A stretch of DNA of 64,000 nt from Gillisella vitis. GTDB lineage: Bacteria > Pseudomonadota > Alphaproteobacteria > Rhizobiales > Rhizobiaceae. Positions within the stretch are counted from its first letter, which is position 1; every line of letters begins with the position of its first letter. Position numbers and translations under genes: made by a program. Below, one piece after another: positions 8,593 to 17,673 of this stretch. The DNA lies in NCBI GenBank assembly GCA_009744235.1, contig WPHV01000006.1, positions 1-64,000 of the forward strand, given 5' to 3'. The notes below the pieces were generated by a model. It searched no databases and was not told the origin of the DNA. It worked only from the letters and a program-made list of their open reading frames with translations.

Positions 8593-8611
8593 AGAATATA
8601 TAGTCCATTTT
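8593..8611. promoter_or_regulatory. Candidate IolR operator upstream of iolC
   Basis: AGAATATATAGTCCATTTT matches the site at 7580-7598 at 14 of 19 positions. It lies 83 bases before the iolC start and 27 bases after the regulator stop. Confidence 0.5.
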
Positions 8612-8693
8612 TAAGCGATAATAGAATGACCTTCCGGGAGTGAGGTCATTGACGGCAGGAGAAACAAGCCCTGCCGCGTCCAAGGAGGAAAGC

Positions 8694-10598
8694 GTGCCAA
8701 AACTTGACCTGATCACCATCGGCCGTTCGTCCGTTGATCTCTACGGCGCGCAAGTGGGTGGCCGTTTGGAAGATATGGCCTCCTTTAACAAATATATCGG
8801 CGGCTCCCCCACCAATATTGCCGCAGGCACGGCCCGGTTGGGTTTGAAATCCGCGCTGATCACTCGCGTGGGCGATGAGCATATGGGTCGCTTTATCCGC
8901 GAACAATTGGTGCGCGAAGGCGTGGATGTGCGGGGCGTCAAGACGGACCCCAAGCGGCTGACGGCGCTGGTTTTGCTCGGCATTCGCGATGAGCACCAGT
9001 TTCCGCTGATTTTCTACAGAGAAAACTGCGCCGACATGGCGCTGTGCGAGGATGATATTGATCCCGCCTTTGTGGCCGAGTCCGGTTGTGTGTGCGTCAC
9101 GGGTACGCATCTGTCGCATCCCAATACCGAAGCTGCGGTGCTGAAGGCGCTGCGATTGGCGCGGGAAAATGGCGCAAAAACCGCGCTGGATATTGATTAC
9201 CGTCCCAACCTTTGGGGTTTGGCGGGTCATGGCGATGGCGAAAGCCGGTTTATCGAGTCGCAAGCCGTCACCGCCAAACTCCAATCAACCCTGCATTGGT
9301 TTGATCTGATTGTCGGCACGGAAGAAGAATTCCACATCGCGGGCGGCTCTACCAACACGGTGGAAGCGCTGCGGGCGGTGCGGAACGTGTCTGGGGCAAC
9401 ATTGGTGTGCAAGCGCGGTGCCTTGGGCGCTGTGGTGTTTGATGGCGCAATTCCAGATAGCCTTGACGATGGCCAGACTGGCGAAGGCTTCCCCATTGAG
9501 GTCTTCAATGTGCTGGGCGCTGGCGATGGCTTCATGTCTGGCCTGCTGAAAGGCTGGTTGACGGGCAAGGATTGGCCGACGGCCTTGAAATATGCCAATG
9601 CCTGCGGTGCCTTTGCCGTCTCGCGCCACGGCTGCACGCCCGCCTATCCCAGCCTTGAAGAGCTGGATTATTTCTTCAAAACCGGCATTCGCAACAAAGC
9701 GCTCCGCAAGGATGCGGCGCTGGAGCAGGTGCATTGGTCCACCAACCGTGATGGTGAATGGCCGCAGATGCGGGTGTTTGCCTTCGATCACCGTATGCAG
9801 CTGGAAGCCATGTGTGATGAGGCGGGTGTATCCCATGAGCGGATCGGTGCTTTCAAGCAGCTTTGCCTCAAAGCGGCGCAGCAGGTGGCCAATGGTCAGC
9901 CCGGTTATGGCATTTTGTGTGATAGCCGTTTGGGCCGTGATGCGCTCTATCAGGCCTCCGGGTCTGGTCTTTGGATTGGCCGCCCCGTGGAATGGCCGGG
10001 CTCGCGCCCGCTGACATTGGAGCCGGAACTGGGCGAAGATTTTGGTGGCCTCACCGAATGGCCGGTGGAAAATGTGGTCAAGGTTCTGTGCTTCTACCAT
10101 CCCGATGATGATGCGGCTTTGAAGGAACAACAAGAAAATACGGTAAAACGTCTTTTCACGGCTGCACGGCGTAACCGGCTTGAAATGCTGTTGGAGATTA
10201 TCCCCTCCAAGGTTGGCCCCACCGATGATGATACTGCCGCCACCATCATCCAGCGCTTCTACGACATTGGCGTCTACCCCGATTGGTGGAAGCTAGAGCC
10301 GATGAAAACGACAGGTGCTTGGGCGAAGGCGGTTGATGCCATTTCCCGCAACGATCCCTATACGCGGGGCATTGTTGTTCTGGGTCTGGATGCGCCCGCT
10401 GCCGAGCTTGAGGAGAGCTTTAAAACCGCAGCCAGCTTTGATCTGGTCAAGGGCTTTGCCGTTGGCCGCACCATTTTTGGCGATGCGGCCCGCAAGTGGT
10501 TAGCTGGCACACTATCGGATGACGATGCGATTGCGGACATGGTGGGTAAATACACATCGCTGTGTCAGGTATGGGATCGGGCGCGTTCAAACGCTTGA
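8694..10598 (+). CDS. iolC: 5-dehydro-2-deoxygluconokinase fused to a DUF2090 (aldolase-like) domain
   Basis: A 634-residue two-domain enzyme. Residues 1 to about 330 are a PfkB-type sugar kinase: IGGSPTNIAAGTARLG for sugar binding and NVLGAGDGFMSGLLKG with the catalytic Asp. This part phosphorylates 5-dehydro-2-deoxygluconate. From about residue 345 a DUF2090 domain begins (MRVFAFDHRMQLEAMCDEAG), thought to act as the aldolase that splits the phosphorylated product. The fusion is common in alphaproteobacteria and explains why no separate iolJ is seen. The GTG at 8694 follows a near-ideal AAGGAGGAAAG; an earlier frame from 8640 lacks one. First gene of iolCDE-DUF3329-iolB. Confidence 0.92.
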   Translation: MPKLDLITIGRSSVDLYGAQVGGRLEDMASFNKYIGGSPTNIAAGTARLGLKSALITRVGDEHMGRFIREQLVREGVDVRGVKTDPKRLTALVLLGIRDEHQFPLIFYRENCADMALCEDDIDPAFVAESGCVCVTGTHLSHPNTEAAVLKALRLARENGAKTALDIDYRPNLWGLAGHGDGESRFIESQAVTAKLQSTLHWFDLIVGTEEEFHIAGGSTNTVEALRAVRNVSGATLVCKRGALGAVVFDGAIPDSLDDGQTGEGFPIEVFNVLGAGDGFMSGLLKGWLTGKDWPTALKYANACGAFAVSRHGCTPAYPSLEELDYFFKTGIRNKALRKDAALEQVHWSTNRDGEWPQMRVFAFDHRMQLEAMCDEAGVSHERIGAFKQLCLKAAQQVANGQPGYGILCDSRLGRDALYQASGSGLWIGRPVEWPGSRPLTLEPELGEDFGGLTEWPVENVVKVLCFYHPDDDAALKEQQENTVKRLFTAARRNRLEMLLEIIPSKVGPTDDDTAATIIQRFYDIGVYPDWWKLEPMKTTGAWAKAVDAISRNDPYTRGIVVLGLDAPAAELEESFKTAASFDLVKGFAVGRTIFGDAARKWLAGTLSDDDAIADMVGKYTSLCQVWDRARSNA

Positions 10599-10625
10599 GC
10601 CTTTAGAATTTCAGGGAGAGAGACA

Positions 10626-12461
10626 ATGACTACCGCTGGGAAAACGGTGCGATTGACAGCCGCTCAGGCTCTGGTGCGCTACCTTGCCAATCAGATGACG
10701 CCGGAAGGCGTGCCGTTTATTGCTGGCGTCTGGGCCATTTTTGGCCATGGCAATGTTGCGGGTCTGGGCGAGGCCTTGCAGGGGGCGAAAGATAGCGTCA
10801 CCACATGGCGCGGCCAGAATGAGCAATCCATGGCCCACGCGGCCATTGCCTATGCCAAACAGCTTGGCCGCCGCCGCGCTATGGCTGTTACCTCCTCCAT
10901 TGGTCCCGGTGCGCTGAACATGGTCACGGCTGCGGCCTTGGCGCATGTTAACCGCCTGCCGGTTCTGCTTCTGCCCGGTGATGTCTTTGCCAATCGCGGA
11001 CCTGATCCGGTGTTGCAGCAGGTGGAAGATTTCAATGATGGCGTCATGTCGGCCAATGATTGCTTCCGCCCCGTCAGCCGCTATTTCGACCGTATTTCCC
11101 GGCCTGAACATCTGTTGACCGCGCTTCCCCGCGCCTTTCGCACCATGACTGACCCCGCCGATTGCGGCCCGGTAACGCTGGCCTTTTGTCAGGATACACA
11201 GGCCGAGGCCTATGATTATCCTGAAAGCTTCTTTGCGCCAAAAATCTGGCACATCCGCCGTCCGCAGCCCGATGCGTTTGAGCTGGAAACGGCGATTGCC
11301 GCCATCAAATCCGCCAAAAGCCCGGTGATTGTTGCTGGCGGTGGCGTGCATTTTTCCGGGGCCACCCAAACCTTGCTGGATTTTGCGACAAAGCATCAGA
11401 TTCCAGTGGTGGAAACCCAGGCCGGAAAATCGGCCCTGCCATGGGATGACGCGCTGAATTTCGGACCCGTCGGCGTGACGGGTGCAGCCAGTGCCAACAC
11501 GATTTGCGAGGGGGCGGATCTTGTGATCGGTGTTGGCACCCGCTTTCAGGATTTTACCACCGGATCGTGGGCGCTGTTCAAGAACCCCAACCGCAAGATT
11601 CTGGCTCTCAATGTTCAGCCCTACGATAGCGCCAAGCATGATGCCCTGCCGCTGGTGGCCGATGCGAAAATTGGTCTGGAACTGATCTCCTCTGCTTTGG
11701 GGGATCATCGCTTTTCCACGCCGGATGCAGGCCTCAAAGCCGATTGGTTCGCAAAGGCCGATGCAGTCACGGCACCGCCGAAGGATGGCAACAGCCTGCC
11801 AACAGACATGCAGGTGATTGGGGCCGTGCAACGCGCCTCGCGTGACAATACGGTGGTGATGTGTGCCGCTGGCACTATGCCGGGCGAGTTGCACCAGCTT
11901 TGGAAATCCAAACTGCCGCTGTCCTACCATATGGAATATGGCTTCTCCTGCATGGGCTATGAGATTGCCGGCGGCATGGGCATCAAGATGGCCGAGCCGG
12001 AGCGTGACGTGATCGTCATGGTCGGCGACGGCTCTTACATGATGATGAATTCCGAGCTGGTCACCGCCTGCGCTTTGGGCGTGAAAATCACCGTTGTCAT
12101 CACCGATAACCGGGGCTACGGCTGCATCAACCGCCTGCAAATGGGCACCGGCGGGGCGGAGTTTAACAATCTCTACGCCCACACCTCGCATATCCACGCG
12201 CCGCAAATCGATTTTGCCGCCCACGCCGCATCCATGGGTGCCGATTCAAGCAAAGTAACCACCATTGCCGAGCTTGAAACCGCTTTGGCCAGTGCCCGCG
12301 AGGCGACACGACCCACCGTGATTGTCATTGACACCGATCCTTACCCAACGCCTGAAGCTGGCGGGTACTGGTGGGATGTGGCGGTGCCAGAAGTATCAGA
12401 CCGCAATGAAGTGCAACAGGCTCGCGCCCACTACGTGGCAGCGCTGAAGGAAAGACAGTAA
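10626..12461 (+). CDS. iolD: 3D-(3,5/4)-trihydroxycyclohexane-1,2-dione hydrolase
   Basis: A 611-residue thiamine-diphosphate enzyme that opens the cyclohexane ring of the inositol intermediate. Expected parts are visible: the N-terminal PYR domain with the activating Glu in NEQSMAHAA, a central Rossmann-like domain, and the C-terminal PP domain with the metal/ThDP motif [15 protein letters not shown] ending in ITDNRGYG. Length is typical of the family. The ATG at 10626 follows CAGGGAGAGAG, 27 bases after iolC. The stop is one base before iolE, so translation is probably coupled. Confidence 0.93.
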   Translation: MTTAGKTVRLTAAQALVRYLANQMTPEGVPFIAGVWAIFGHGNVAGLGEALQGAKDSVTTWRGQNEQSMAHAAIAYAKQLGRRRAMAVTSSIGPGALNMVTAAALAHVNRLPVLLLPGDVFANRGPDPVLQQVEDFNDGVMSANDCFRPVSRYFDRISRPEHLLTALPRAFRTMTDPADCGPVTLAFCQDTQAEAYDYPESFFAPKIWHIRRPQPDAFELETAIAAIKSAKSPVIVAGGGVHFSGATQTLLDFATKHQIPVVETQAGKSALPWDDALNFGPVGVTGAASANTICEGADLVIGVGTRFQDFTTGSWALFKNPNRKILALNVQPYDSAKHDALPLVADAKIGLELISSALGDHRFSTPDAGLKADWFAKADAVTAPPKDGNSLPTDMQVIGAVQRASRDNTVVMCAAGTMPGELHQLWKSKLPLSYHMEYGFSCMGYEIAGGMGIKMAEPERDVIVMVGDGSYMMMNSELVTACALGVKITVVITDNRGYGCINRLQMGTGGAEFNNLYAHTSHIHAPQIDFAAHAASMGADSSKVTTIAELETALASAREATRPTVIVIDTDPYPTPEAGGYWWDVAVPEVSDRNEVQQARAHYVAALKERQ

Positions 12462-12462
12462 G

Positions 12463-13365
12463 ATGATTCTCTACGGAACCAACCCGATTGCCTGGTCCAA
12501 TGACGACGACCGCACGCTGGGTGCCCATATCAGCCTCGACCAATGCCTCGATGAAACCGCCAAAATCGGCTTCGACGGCATTGAAAAGGGCCATAAATTC
12601 CCGCAGGAACCAGCGGCCCTGAAGGCTGTGTTGGAGCCACGCGGCCTTCGCTACGTCTCCGGCTGGCATTCGCTGAACCTGCTGACAAATTCGATTGAGG
12701 ACGAAAAGGCAGCGATGCAGCCTGCCCTCGATCTGTTGAAGGCCATGGGCAGCAAGGTGATCATTGTCTGCGAAACATCGAATGCTATCCATGGTGATGA
12801 CGGCAAGCCGGTGAATGATCGCCCGAAACTGGCTGATAGTGAGTGGGCCAGCTTTGGCGCAGGCGTGGAAGCATTGGCTGAATTTGCGGCGGCGCAAGGC
12901 ATTGCTCTGGTTTACCACCACCACATGGGCACGATTGTCGAGAGCGAAGAAGAAATCGACAAGCTGATGGCCAACACTGGCCCGCATGCCAAGCTGTTGC
13001 TGGATACCGGCCATTGCCTGTTTGGCGGCGGCAACCCGGAGCGCGTGGCAACCCACTATATGGGCCGCGTGGGTCATATCCACGCCAAGAACATCCGCCC
13101 GGTGATTGCAAAGCAAGTGCGCGATGAAAAGCTCTCCTTCCTTGAAGGCGTGCGCCGTGGTGTGTTCACAGTGCCGGGCGACAGTGAGGGCGGTGTCAAT
13201 TTTCCGCCGGTGCTGAAAATTGCAGGCGAACATGGCTATGAAGGCTGGTTGGTGATTGAGGCCGAGCAGGACCCGGATGTGCGCAATCCCTATGATTACC
13301 AGAGCCTTGGGCTTGCTTCGCTGAAGGCGATGGCTAAGGCTGCGGGGTTGGATAAGGCGGCTTAA
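12463..13365 (+). CDS. iolE: Inosose dehydratase
   Basis: A 300-residue xylose-isomerase-like TIM-barrel enzyme that dehydrates 2-keto-myo-inositol (inosose), the step between IolG and IolD. It starts with [16 protein letters not shown], typical of IolE. Likely metal ligands include the Glu region near [13 protein letters not shown] and His/Asp in [15 protein letters not shown] and [13 protein letters not shown]. It starts one base after iolD ends and is followed by a short gap to the DUF3329-like gene. Confidence 0.93.
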   Translation: MILYGTNPIAWSNDDDRTLGAHISLDQCLDETAKIGFDGIEKGHKFPQEPAALKAVLEPRGLRYVSGWHSLNLLTNSIEDEKAAMQPALDLLKAMGSKVIIVCETSNAIHGDDGKPVNDRPKLADSEWASFGAGVEALAEFAAAQGIALVYHHHMGTIVESEEEIDKLMANTGPHAKLLLDTGHCLFGGGNPERVATHYMGRVGHIHAKNIRPVIAKQVRDEKLSFLEGVRRGVFTVPGDSEGGVNFPPVLKIAGEHGYEGWLVIEAEQDPDVRNPYDYQSLGLASLKAMAKAAGLDKAA

Positions 13366-13473
13366 TCGGTCGGAGCGAGGGGGTTAAGCAAGCACCGACC
13401 TATGCTATATCCCTCCCACCACAGCCTCCAACGGGAAGGGGCCAGCCCTGACCCGAACACACAAGGTAAGCCA

Positions 13474-13680
13474 ATGCAATTTCTCGATCCCCACCACCCG
13501 TTTTTTAAGCCGCTCTGGGTGCGCATTCTGGTCGTGCTGGTGCCGCTGGTCTGGGCGGGGGTCGAGCTTTATAATGGGTCTCAAACCTGGGCGATGATTT
13601 CGCTGGCGCTTGGGTTTTACGCCGGTCTGCAACTGTTCTGGGTGTTTTACAAAACGCCGGGGAAGGGAGATGAAAAATGA
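13474..13680 (+). CDS. Small DUF3329-like inner-membrane protein within the iol operon
   Basis: A 68-residue protein starting MQFLDPHHPFFKPLWVRI with two hydrophobic stretches (about 17-33 and 40-58). The DPxHPFFxPLW start and the WAGVELYNG segment resemble DUF3329, a small membrane domain of unknown role in Rhizobiales, sometimes found at the N-terminus of PhoR-type kinases. The start at 13474 is chosen because homology-like sequence begins there and AAGGTAAG lies upstream. Its stop overlaps the iolB start (ATGA), so the two are translationally coupled. A part in inositol use is suggested only by this location. Confidence 0.65.
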   Translation: MQFLDPHHPFFKPLWVRILVVLVPLVWAGVELYNGSQTWAMISLALGFYAGLQLFWVFYKTPGKGDEK

Positions 13681-14495
13681 CCAACCTATTGCGCAAGCCC
13701 GTGGCCGCCATTGGCAAAGTGCATGACATCACCCCGGAAAGCGCCAATTGGGGCTATGTCGGCTTTGGCCTTTATAAGCTGAAAGCAGGCGAAAAGGCCG
13801 CTGAACAGACGGGCGAGACGGAAGTGATTCTGGTGCTGGTCGAGGGCAAAGCCGAGATTTCGGCTGCGGGCAAAAGCTTCGGCGAGCTTGGCGACCGCAT
13901 GAATGTGTTTGAGAAAAAGCCGCCCCATTGCGTCTACATCCCGGCTGGCAGCGAGTGGAGCGCCATCGCCACCACGGATGTAACGCTGGCCGTCTGCACC
14001 GCGCCCGCAAAACCGGGCCGCGAGGCACAGGTGATTGGCCCGGCAGGCGTGGTCCTCACGGAGCGCGGCAAGGGAGCTAACACCCGCTATATCTTCCCCA
14101 TTGCCATGGAAGAGCGCGATGTGGCCGATAGTCTGCTGGTGACAGAAGTGTTTACCCCGCAGGGCCACTGGTCATCCTACCCGCCGCATCGGCATGATGA
14201 GGATAATTTCCCGGATATGACCTATCTGGAAGAGACCTATTATCATCGTTTGAATCCGGCTCAAGGCTTTGGCTTCCAGCGCGTCTTTACCGAAGACGGC
14301 ACGCTGGATGAAACCATGGCCGTCTCTGATGGCGATGTGGTGCTGGTGCCCAAGGGCCACCATCCATGCGGTGCCCCTTATGGCTATGAGATGTATTATC
14401 TCAACGTCATGGCCGGACCGCTGCGCAAATGGCGCTTCCAGAACCACCCCGACCATGACTGGATTTTCAAACGCGACAATCCGCCAAAAGCTTAA
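13677..14495 (+). CDS. iolB: 5-deoxy-glucuronate isomerase
   Basis: A 272-residue bicupin enzyme that isomerises 5-deoxyglucuronate to 5-dehydro-2-deoxygluconate, between IolD and IolC. Cupin-type metal-binding motifs are visible in the C-terminal half: SSYPPHRHDEDNFPDMTYLE followed by a late HHPCGAPYGYEMYYLNVMAG. Length and the GHWSSYPPHRHD region are typical. It overlaps the preceding gene by four bases and its stop overlaps the convergent gene at 14492 by four bases, leaving no room for a separate terminator. Confidence 0.93.
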   Translation: MTNLLRKPVAAIGKVHDITPESANWGYVGFGLYKLKAGEKAAEQTGETEVILVLVEGKAEISAAGKSFGELGDRMNVFEKKPPHCVYIPAGSEWSAIATTDVTLAVCTAPAKPGREAQVIGPAGVVLTERGKGANTRYIFPIAMEERDVADSLLVTEVFTPQGHWSSYPPHRHDEDNFPDMTYLEETYYHRLNPAQGFGFQRVFTEDGTLDETMAVSDGDVVLVPKGHHPCGAPYGYEMYYLNVMAGPLRKWRFQNHPDHDWIFKRDNPPKA

Positions 14496-14971
14496 TGGTC
14501 CCTTCCCCAAAACCTCCACCAGGGGCGGGGAGGTTTGAAAGATGTTTCCCTGTATCCGGTGCCCGCAATATGGTGTTGATAGGCACCGGTTGGAAAACGC
14601 TTGTTTGCCTCGATCATAGGGAACGGTGAGTTTCTGGAGAGAAGAATATTGTCTATTAAAAAGGATAATAGTGCTGCATCATACGCGCCATTGTCTTTTT
14701 GACAGACAGCCTCGTCAACATAAGCATTTTTGACATTAAACGTGTTTGATCTTTCAGAAAAATCCACGCGATATACCGCCGCCCCCGTCCAACTCCGATG
14801 GAGAAATAGTGAGTGAGCGGCGAAGAAAATAACCCACTTATCCTCCATGGAATTTGGAATGAAACCCTTCTTGATCGTTTCATATTCCGCCAGTGAAAAT
14901 CGTGCGGTGTAGGGAATCGGCTTCAATTTGCCAAACGGTTGAATGTCCCATTGGTCAAAAGACTCCAGCAT
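14492..14971 (-). CDS. Conserved hypothetical protein
   Basis: A 159-residue protein, probably cytoplasmic, with no signal peptide or membrane segment. The start at 14971 (MLESFDQWDIQ) has TGAGGTGG upstream; the longer frame from 15154 would overlap the DUF995-like gene. Its most striking stretch is MEDKWVIFFAAHSLFLHRSW followed by TGAAVYRVDF. I associate it with a widespread but unnamed family; no function can be given. The C-terminus (PPRPWWRFWGRDH) is rich in Trp and Arg. Confidence 0.7.
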   Translation of the reverse strand: MLESFDQWDIQPFGKLKPIPYTARFSLAEYETIKKGFIPNSMEDKWVIFFAAHSLFLHRSWTGAAVYRVDFSERSNTFNVKNAYVDEAVCQKDNGAYDAALLSFLIDNILLSRNSPFPMIEANKRFPTGAYQHHIAGTGYRETSFKPPRPWWRFWGRDH

Positions 14972-14984
14972 TTGCCACCTCAGA

Positions 14985-15386
14985 TTACAGGGATTGCCCG
15001 ATTCGGGCTGTCCCCTTCTGGCCATTGTCGCGGATCCAGTTGAGGCTTTTATCGCCGGTTTTATAGAGCTCGAAACACATCGGCGTGCCTTTATACCAGG
15101 TGGTAAAGCGCTGGCAGAGGCGGTCGCCATTGATCCACCATTTGCCGGTATCATTGGGCTTCACGAAGCGGCCAAGACCCAGAGCTTCCCCCGAGCCATC
15201 AACGACCCCACTTGTGCGATAATTCAGCGGAAACTCCCCGCCCATCGGCGTGGCGAGATAGATGCGCTTGCCGATGATGTCGCTTTTGATGTCGGTGGAG
15301 GTATATCGGCTTTCATTGGCGGCCTGCGCGGTGCCGGTAGCACACGCAACCAGGGCGATACTGATCAATAAACGTCGAAACGACAT
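14985..15386 (-). CDS. Secreted DUF995-like protein
   Basis: A 133-residue exported protein. It starts MSFRRLLISIALVACATG with likely signal cleavage after TAQA. The mature part has GKWWINGDRLCQRF and TPMCFELYKTGD, giving two Cys that could form a disulfide. The pattern of a short beta-rich domain ending in a Trp/Cys-containing half resembles DUF995, common in rhizobia and of unknown role. It lies 13 bases upstream of the gene at 14492-14971 and is probably co-transcribed with it. Confidence 0.65.
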   Translation of the reverse strand: MSFRRLLISIALVACATGTAQAANESRYTSTDIKSDIIGKRIYLATPMGGEFPLNYRTSGVVDGSGEALGLGRFVKPNDTGKWWINGDRLCQRFTTWYKGTPMCFELYKTGDKSLNWIRDNGQKGTARIGQSL

Positions 15387-15403
15387 GATTCCAAGTCCTC
15401 CTG

Positions 15404-15434
15404 TGATCCATCGTTCTGAGTAGAATCGTAGAGG
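15404..15434 (+). promoter_or_regulatory. Candidate sigma-E (RpoE/ChrR-type) promoter, third copy
   Basis: TGATCC at 15404-15409 is followed after 19 bases by TAGAGG at 15429-15434, about 65 bases before the first SDR gene. The elements match the RpoE promoter pattern of Rhodobacter (TGATCC, 18 bases, TA-A/G-GA), but the spacer is one base longer than at 21133. It is therefore a weaker call than the two promoters near rpoE. Confidence 0.4.
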
Positions 15435-15498
15435 TGTTACGCAGCCCGTCAGCATTCGGATGACTGGCAGCACAATAAATGTCGCAAAAAGGTGGAAA

Positions 15499-16215
15499 AT
15501 GCGTCGCTTTACATCAATGACATCGCTTCGCCCAAGCTATAGCGCACTCGTTATCGGCGCATCCGGCGGTATCGGTTCAGCCCTTTGCGCGATATTGGGG
15601 TCGGATAGTGCCTGTCGGGAGGTGGTGACGCTATCGCGCCGAGAGAACGGCTTCGACCTGATGGAGGAGGCGAGCATCGCCGCCTGTGCGGAGCGCCTGG
15701 CTGGTCAGCAACACAGCTTCGATTTGATCGTTTGTGCAACGGGCGCTTTGACTATTAACGGCGTTGGGCCAGAAAAAGCCATCAAAGCCGTAACTTCTGA
15801 AGCGATGGCGGCCCAATTTGCGCTGAATGCCATTGGTCCAGCGCTGGTGCTCAAATATTTCACGCCGCTTCTGGCGAAAAACAGCCGGTCGCTGATGGGT
15901 TTTCTGTCGGCTCGGGTCGGTTCGATTGGCGATAATCGACTTGGTGGCTGGATTTCCTATCGGGCATCCAAGGCGGCTCTCAACCAGATCGTTCATACCA
16001 GCGCTATCGAAATCGCCCGATCACGACCGCAATCCGTCATTGTCAGCCTGCATCCCGGCAGTGTCGATACCGGACTTTCTGCTAATTTCGCCGTGGGTCA
16101 TGAGCGGTTTGCCCCGGATCACAGCGCAGGCCTATTGCTATCCGTGCTCGACACGCTCCCGCCCGCCCAGACAGGCGGCTTTTTCGCCTATGACGGTTCC
16201 GTGATCGAGTGGTAG
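15499..16215 (+). CDS. Short-chain dehydrogenase/reductase
   Basis: A 238-residue SDR-family oxidoreductase. The cofactor motif GASGGIG lies near residue 20, the catalytic Ser in SARVGS, and the Tyr/Lys pair in SYRASKAA. The GASGGIG form and short length resemble SDRs found beside ECF sigma/ChrR systems. The start at 15499 follows AAGGTGG; earlier in-frame starts lack a site. It is followed by a DUF3833 gene and a second SDR on the same strand. Its substrate may be an oxidised lipid or carbonyl compound (inference from context). Confidence 0.8.
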   Translation: MRRFTSMTSLRPSYSALVIGASGGIGSALCAILGSDSACREVVTLSRRENGFDLMEEASIAACAERLAGQQHSFDLIVCATGALTINGVGPEKAIKAVTSEAMAAQFALNAIGPALVLKYFTPLLAKNSRSLMGFLSARVGSIGDNRLGGWISYRASKAALNQIVHTSAIEIARSRPQSVIVSLHPGSVDTGLSANFAVGHERFAPDHSAGLLLSVLDTLPPAQTGGFFAYDGSVIEW

Positions 16216-16282
16216 CAACCAATCCGGAAGCCCGTTTGGCGCGTAGTTCAAGTATTGATAGCAATGAACCGGAGATTTGATC

Positions 16283-16837
16283 ATGTCGGGACTGAAATCT
16301 GCACTTGCGGGTCTGGGCGTCGGACTATTTGCATCTATAAGCCCAGCAGTGGCGGCTGATTTTACCTTCGAGGACTATTTCGTCGGCAAGACCGTGGCCG
16401 AGGGACACTTCGCCGCCATCAATGGTGTCAGTCGCAAGTTCACCGTCGATCTCACTGGCAAATGGGATGGTCATATTCTGACACTGCGGGAGGATTTTCG
16501 CTTCGAGGATGGCACGCGCGACCGCAAAACCTGGCAGTTCGTCAAAACAGGGCCGACGACCTATACCGGAACCCGCGAGGATGTGGTGGGCAATGCGCTG
16601 GTGCGGCTGAGCGGCGATACCGCTCGTTTCAACTATCTCGTCTATCTCTCGCCCGAGACCCAGTCCAACAAGGTCAGGTTCTACGACAAAATGGTGTTGA
16701 AGCCGGATGGTACCGTGCTCAACACCGCCTGGGTTACGAAATTTGGCTTTCCGGTCGCCAAGACCACCGTTTCCTTCCATAAGGCCGGCAATGCCACCAA
16801 GACAAAGGCACAAAAGCGCCAGGAGATTGCACCGTGA
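16283..16837 (+). CDS. Secreted DUF3833 family protein
   Basis: A 184-residue protein beginning with a signal peptide (SALAGLGVGLFASISPAVA, then ADFTFEDYF). The body matches the DUF3833 pattern: FEDYFVGKTVAEGHFAAING, then FRFEDGTRDRKTW and FYDKMVLKPDGTVLNTAWVT, typical of a lipocalin-like beta barrel. DUF3833 genes are often near CFA synthase, DUF1365 and ChrR-type systems, as here. Function is unknown; a periplasmic lipid-related role is plausible. Its stop overlaps the next gene by four bases. Confidence 0.8.
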   Translation: MSGLKSALAGLGVGLFASISPAVAADFTFEDYFVGKTVAEGHFAAINGVSRKFTVDLTGKWDGHILTLREDFRFEDGTRDRKTWQFVKTGPTTYTGTREDVVGNALVRLSGDTARFNYLVYLSPETQSNKVRFYDKMVLKPDGTVLNTAWVTKFGFPVAKTTVSFHKAGNATKTKAQKRQEIAP

Positions 16838-17607
16838 TGGTCATGTCATCCTCGTCGCGCGCCAGGGTTGCCTGGATCACCGGCGCCAGTTCCGGCATTG
16901 GGCGCGCGCTTGCGCTGAAATTGGCGCGTCAAGGCTATATCGTCGGCGTCAGTGCTAGGCGGACCGAGGATCTGCTGGCGCTGGCGGCTGAAAATCCAGA
17001 TCGAATTCATGCTTTTCCGCTGGATATTACCGACGGAAACGCGGTGAAACAGGTGGTGGCCGACATTGAAGCCAGGCTTGGCCCGATCGACATGGCGGTG
17101 TTTTCCGCAGGCTCCTATATCCGCGAAAATGCAGTGCGTTTCGAGGCCGAGCAGTTGCGCAGGATGGTCGATCTCAATCTGGTCGGCACCGGCCATTGCC
17201 TGGAAGCGGTGATTGCCGTGATGGTCGCTCGCGGCAAAGGCCGGATAGGCCTTGTCGGTTCGGTCTCCGGCTATAGCGGCCTGCCGGGCGGCGGCATTTA
17301 CGGGGCAACCAAATCAGCGATGATCACCCTGGCCGAGGCCTTGCGTCCGGCTCTTGCCGAAAAAGGCGTGGCGATCAGCATTATCAATCCGGGCTTTGTC
17401 AAAACCCCGCTGACCGACAAGAATGACTTCCCCATGCCCTTCCTGGTGACGGCTGAGCAGGCTGCCGATCACATTGAAAAGGGAATGGAGGCCGGAAAAT
17501 TTGAAATCGCCTTTCCCTGGCAAATGGTGGTGTCACTCAAGCTGTTGAGGCTTTTGCCTTATCCGCTGTATTTCGCGTTGACGCGCAAAATGCTGCGGAA
17601 AAGCTGA
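16834..17607 (+). CDS. Short-chain dehydrogenase/reductase
   Basis: A 257-residue classical SDR. TGASSGIG at about residues 16-23 binds NAD(P), NLVGTG marks the Asn region, GSVSGYSG supplies the Ser and YGATKSA the Tyr/Lys pair. The C-terminus (SLKLLRLLPYPLYFALTRKM) is hydrophobic and may associate with the membrane. The GTG at 16834 overlaps the DUF3833 stop; ATG codons 3 and 9 bases later are alternatives. It closes the SDR-DUF3833-SDR block. Confidence 0.85.
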   Translation: MMVMSSSSRARVAWITGASSGIGRALALKLARQGYIVGVSARRTEDLLALAAENPDRIHAFPLDITDGNAVKQVVADIEARLGPIDMAVFSAGSYIRENAVRFEAEQLRRMVDLNLVGTGHCLEAVIAVMVARGKGRIGLVGSVSGYSGLPGGGIYGATKSAMITLAEALRPALAEKGVAISIINPGFVKTPLTDKNDFPMPFLVTAEQAADHIEKGMEAGKFEIAFPWQMVVSLKLLRLLPYPLYFALTRKMLRKS

Positions 17608-17631
17608 AATATTTGAGAGTGTTGTAACGTC

Positions 17632-17656
17632 AAAAGGGGGCCTTCGCCCCCTTTTT
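17632..17656. terminator. Bidirectional intrinsic terminator
   Basis: AAAAGGGGGC, loop CTTC, GCCCCCTTTTT. It has T-runs on both strands and lies between the convergent SDR and CFA synthase genes. Confidence 0.9.
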
Positions 17657-17673
17657 GATTGATGATCGAACGT

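Noticed and set aside
10611..12224. 537-codon minus-strand open frame over iolD
   Set aside because: Exactly antisense to iolD, which has all thiamine-diphosphate enzyme motifs; His/Gly-rich composition is typical of shadow frames.
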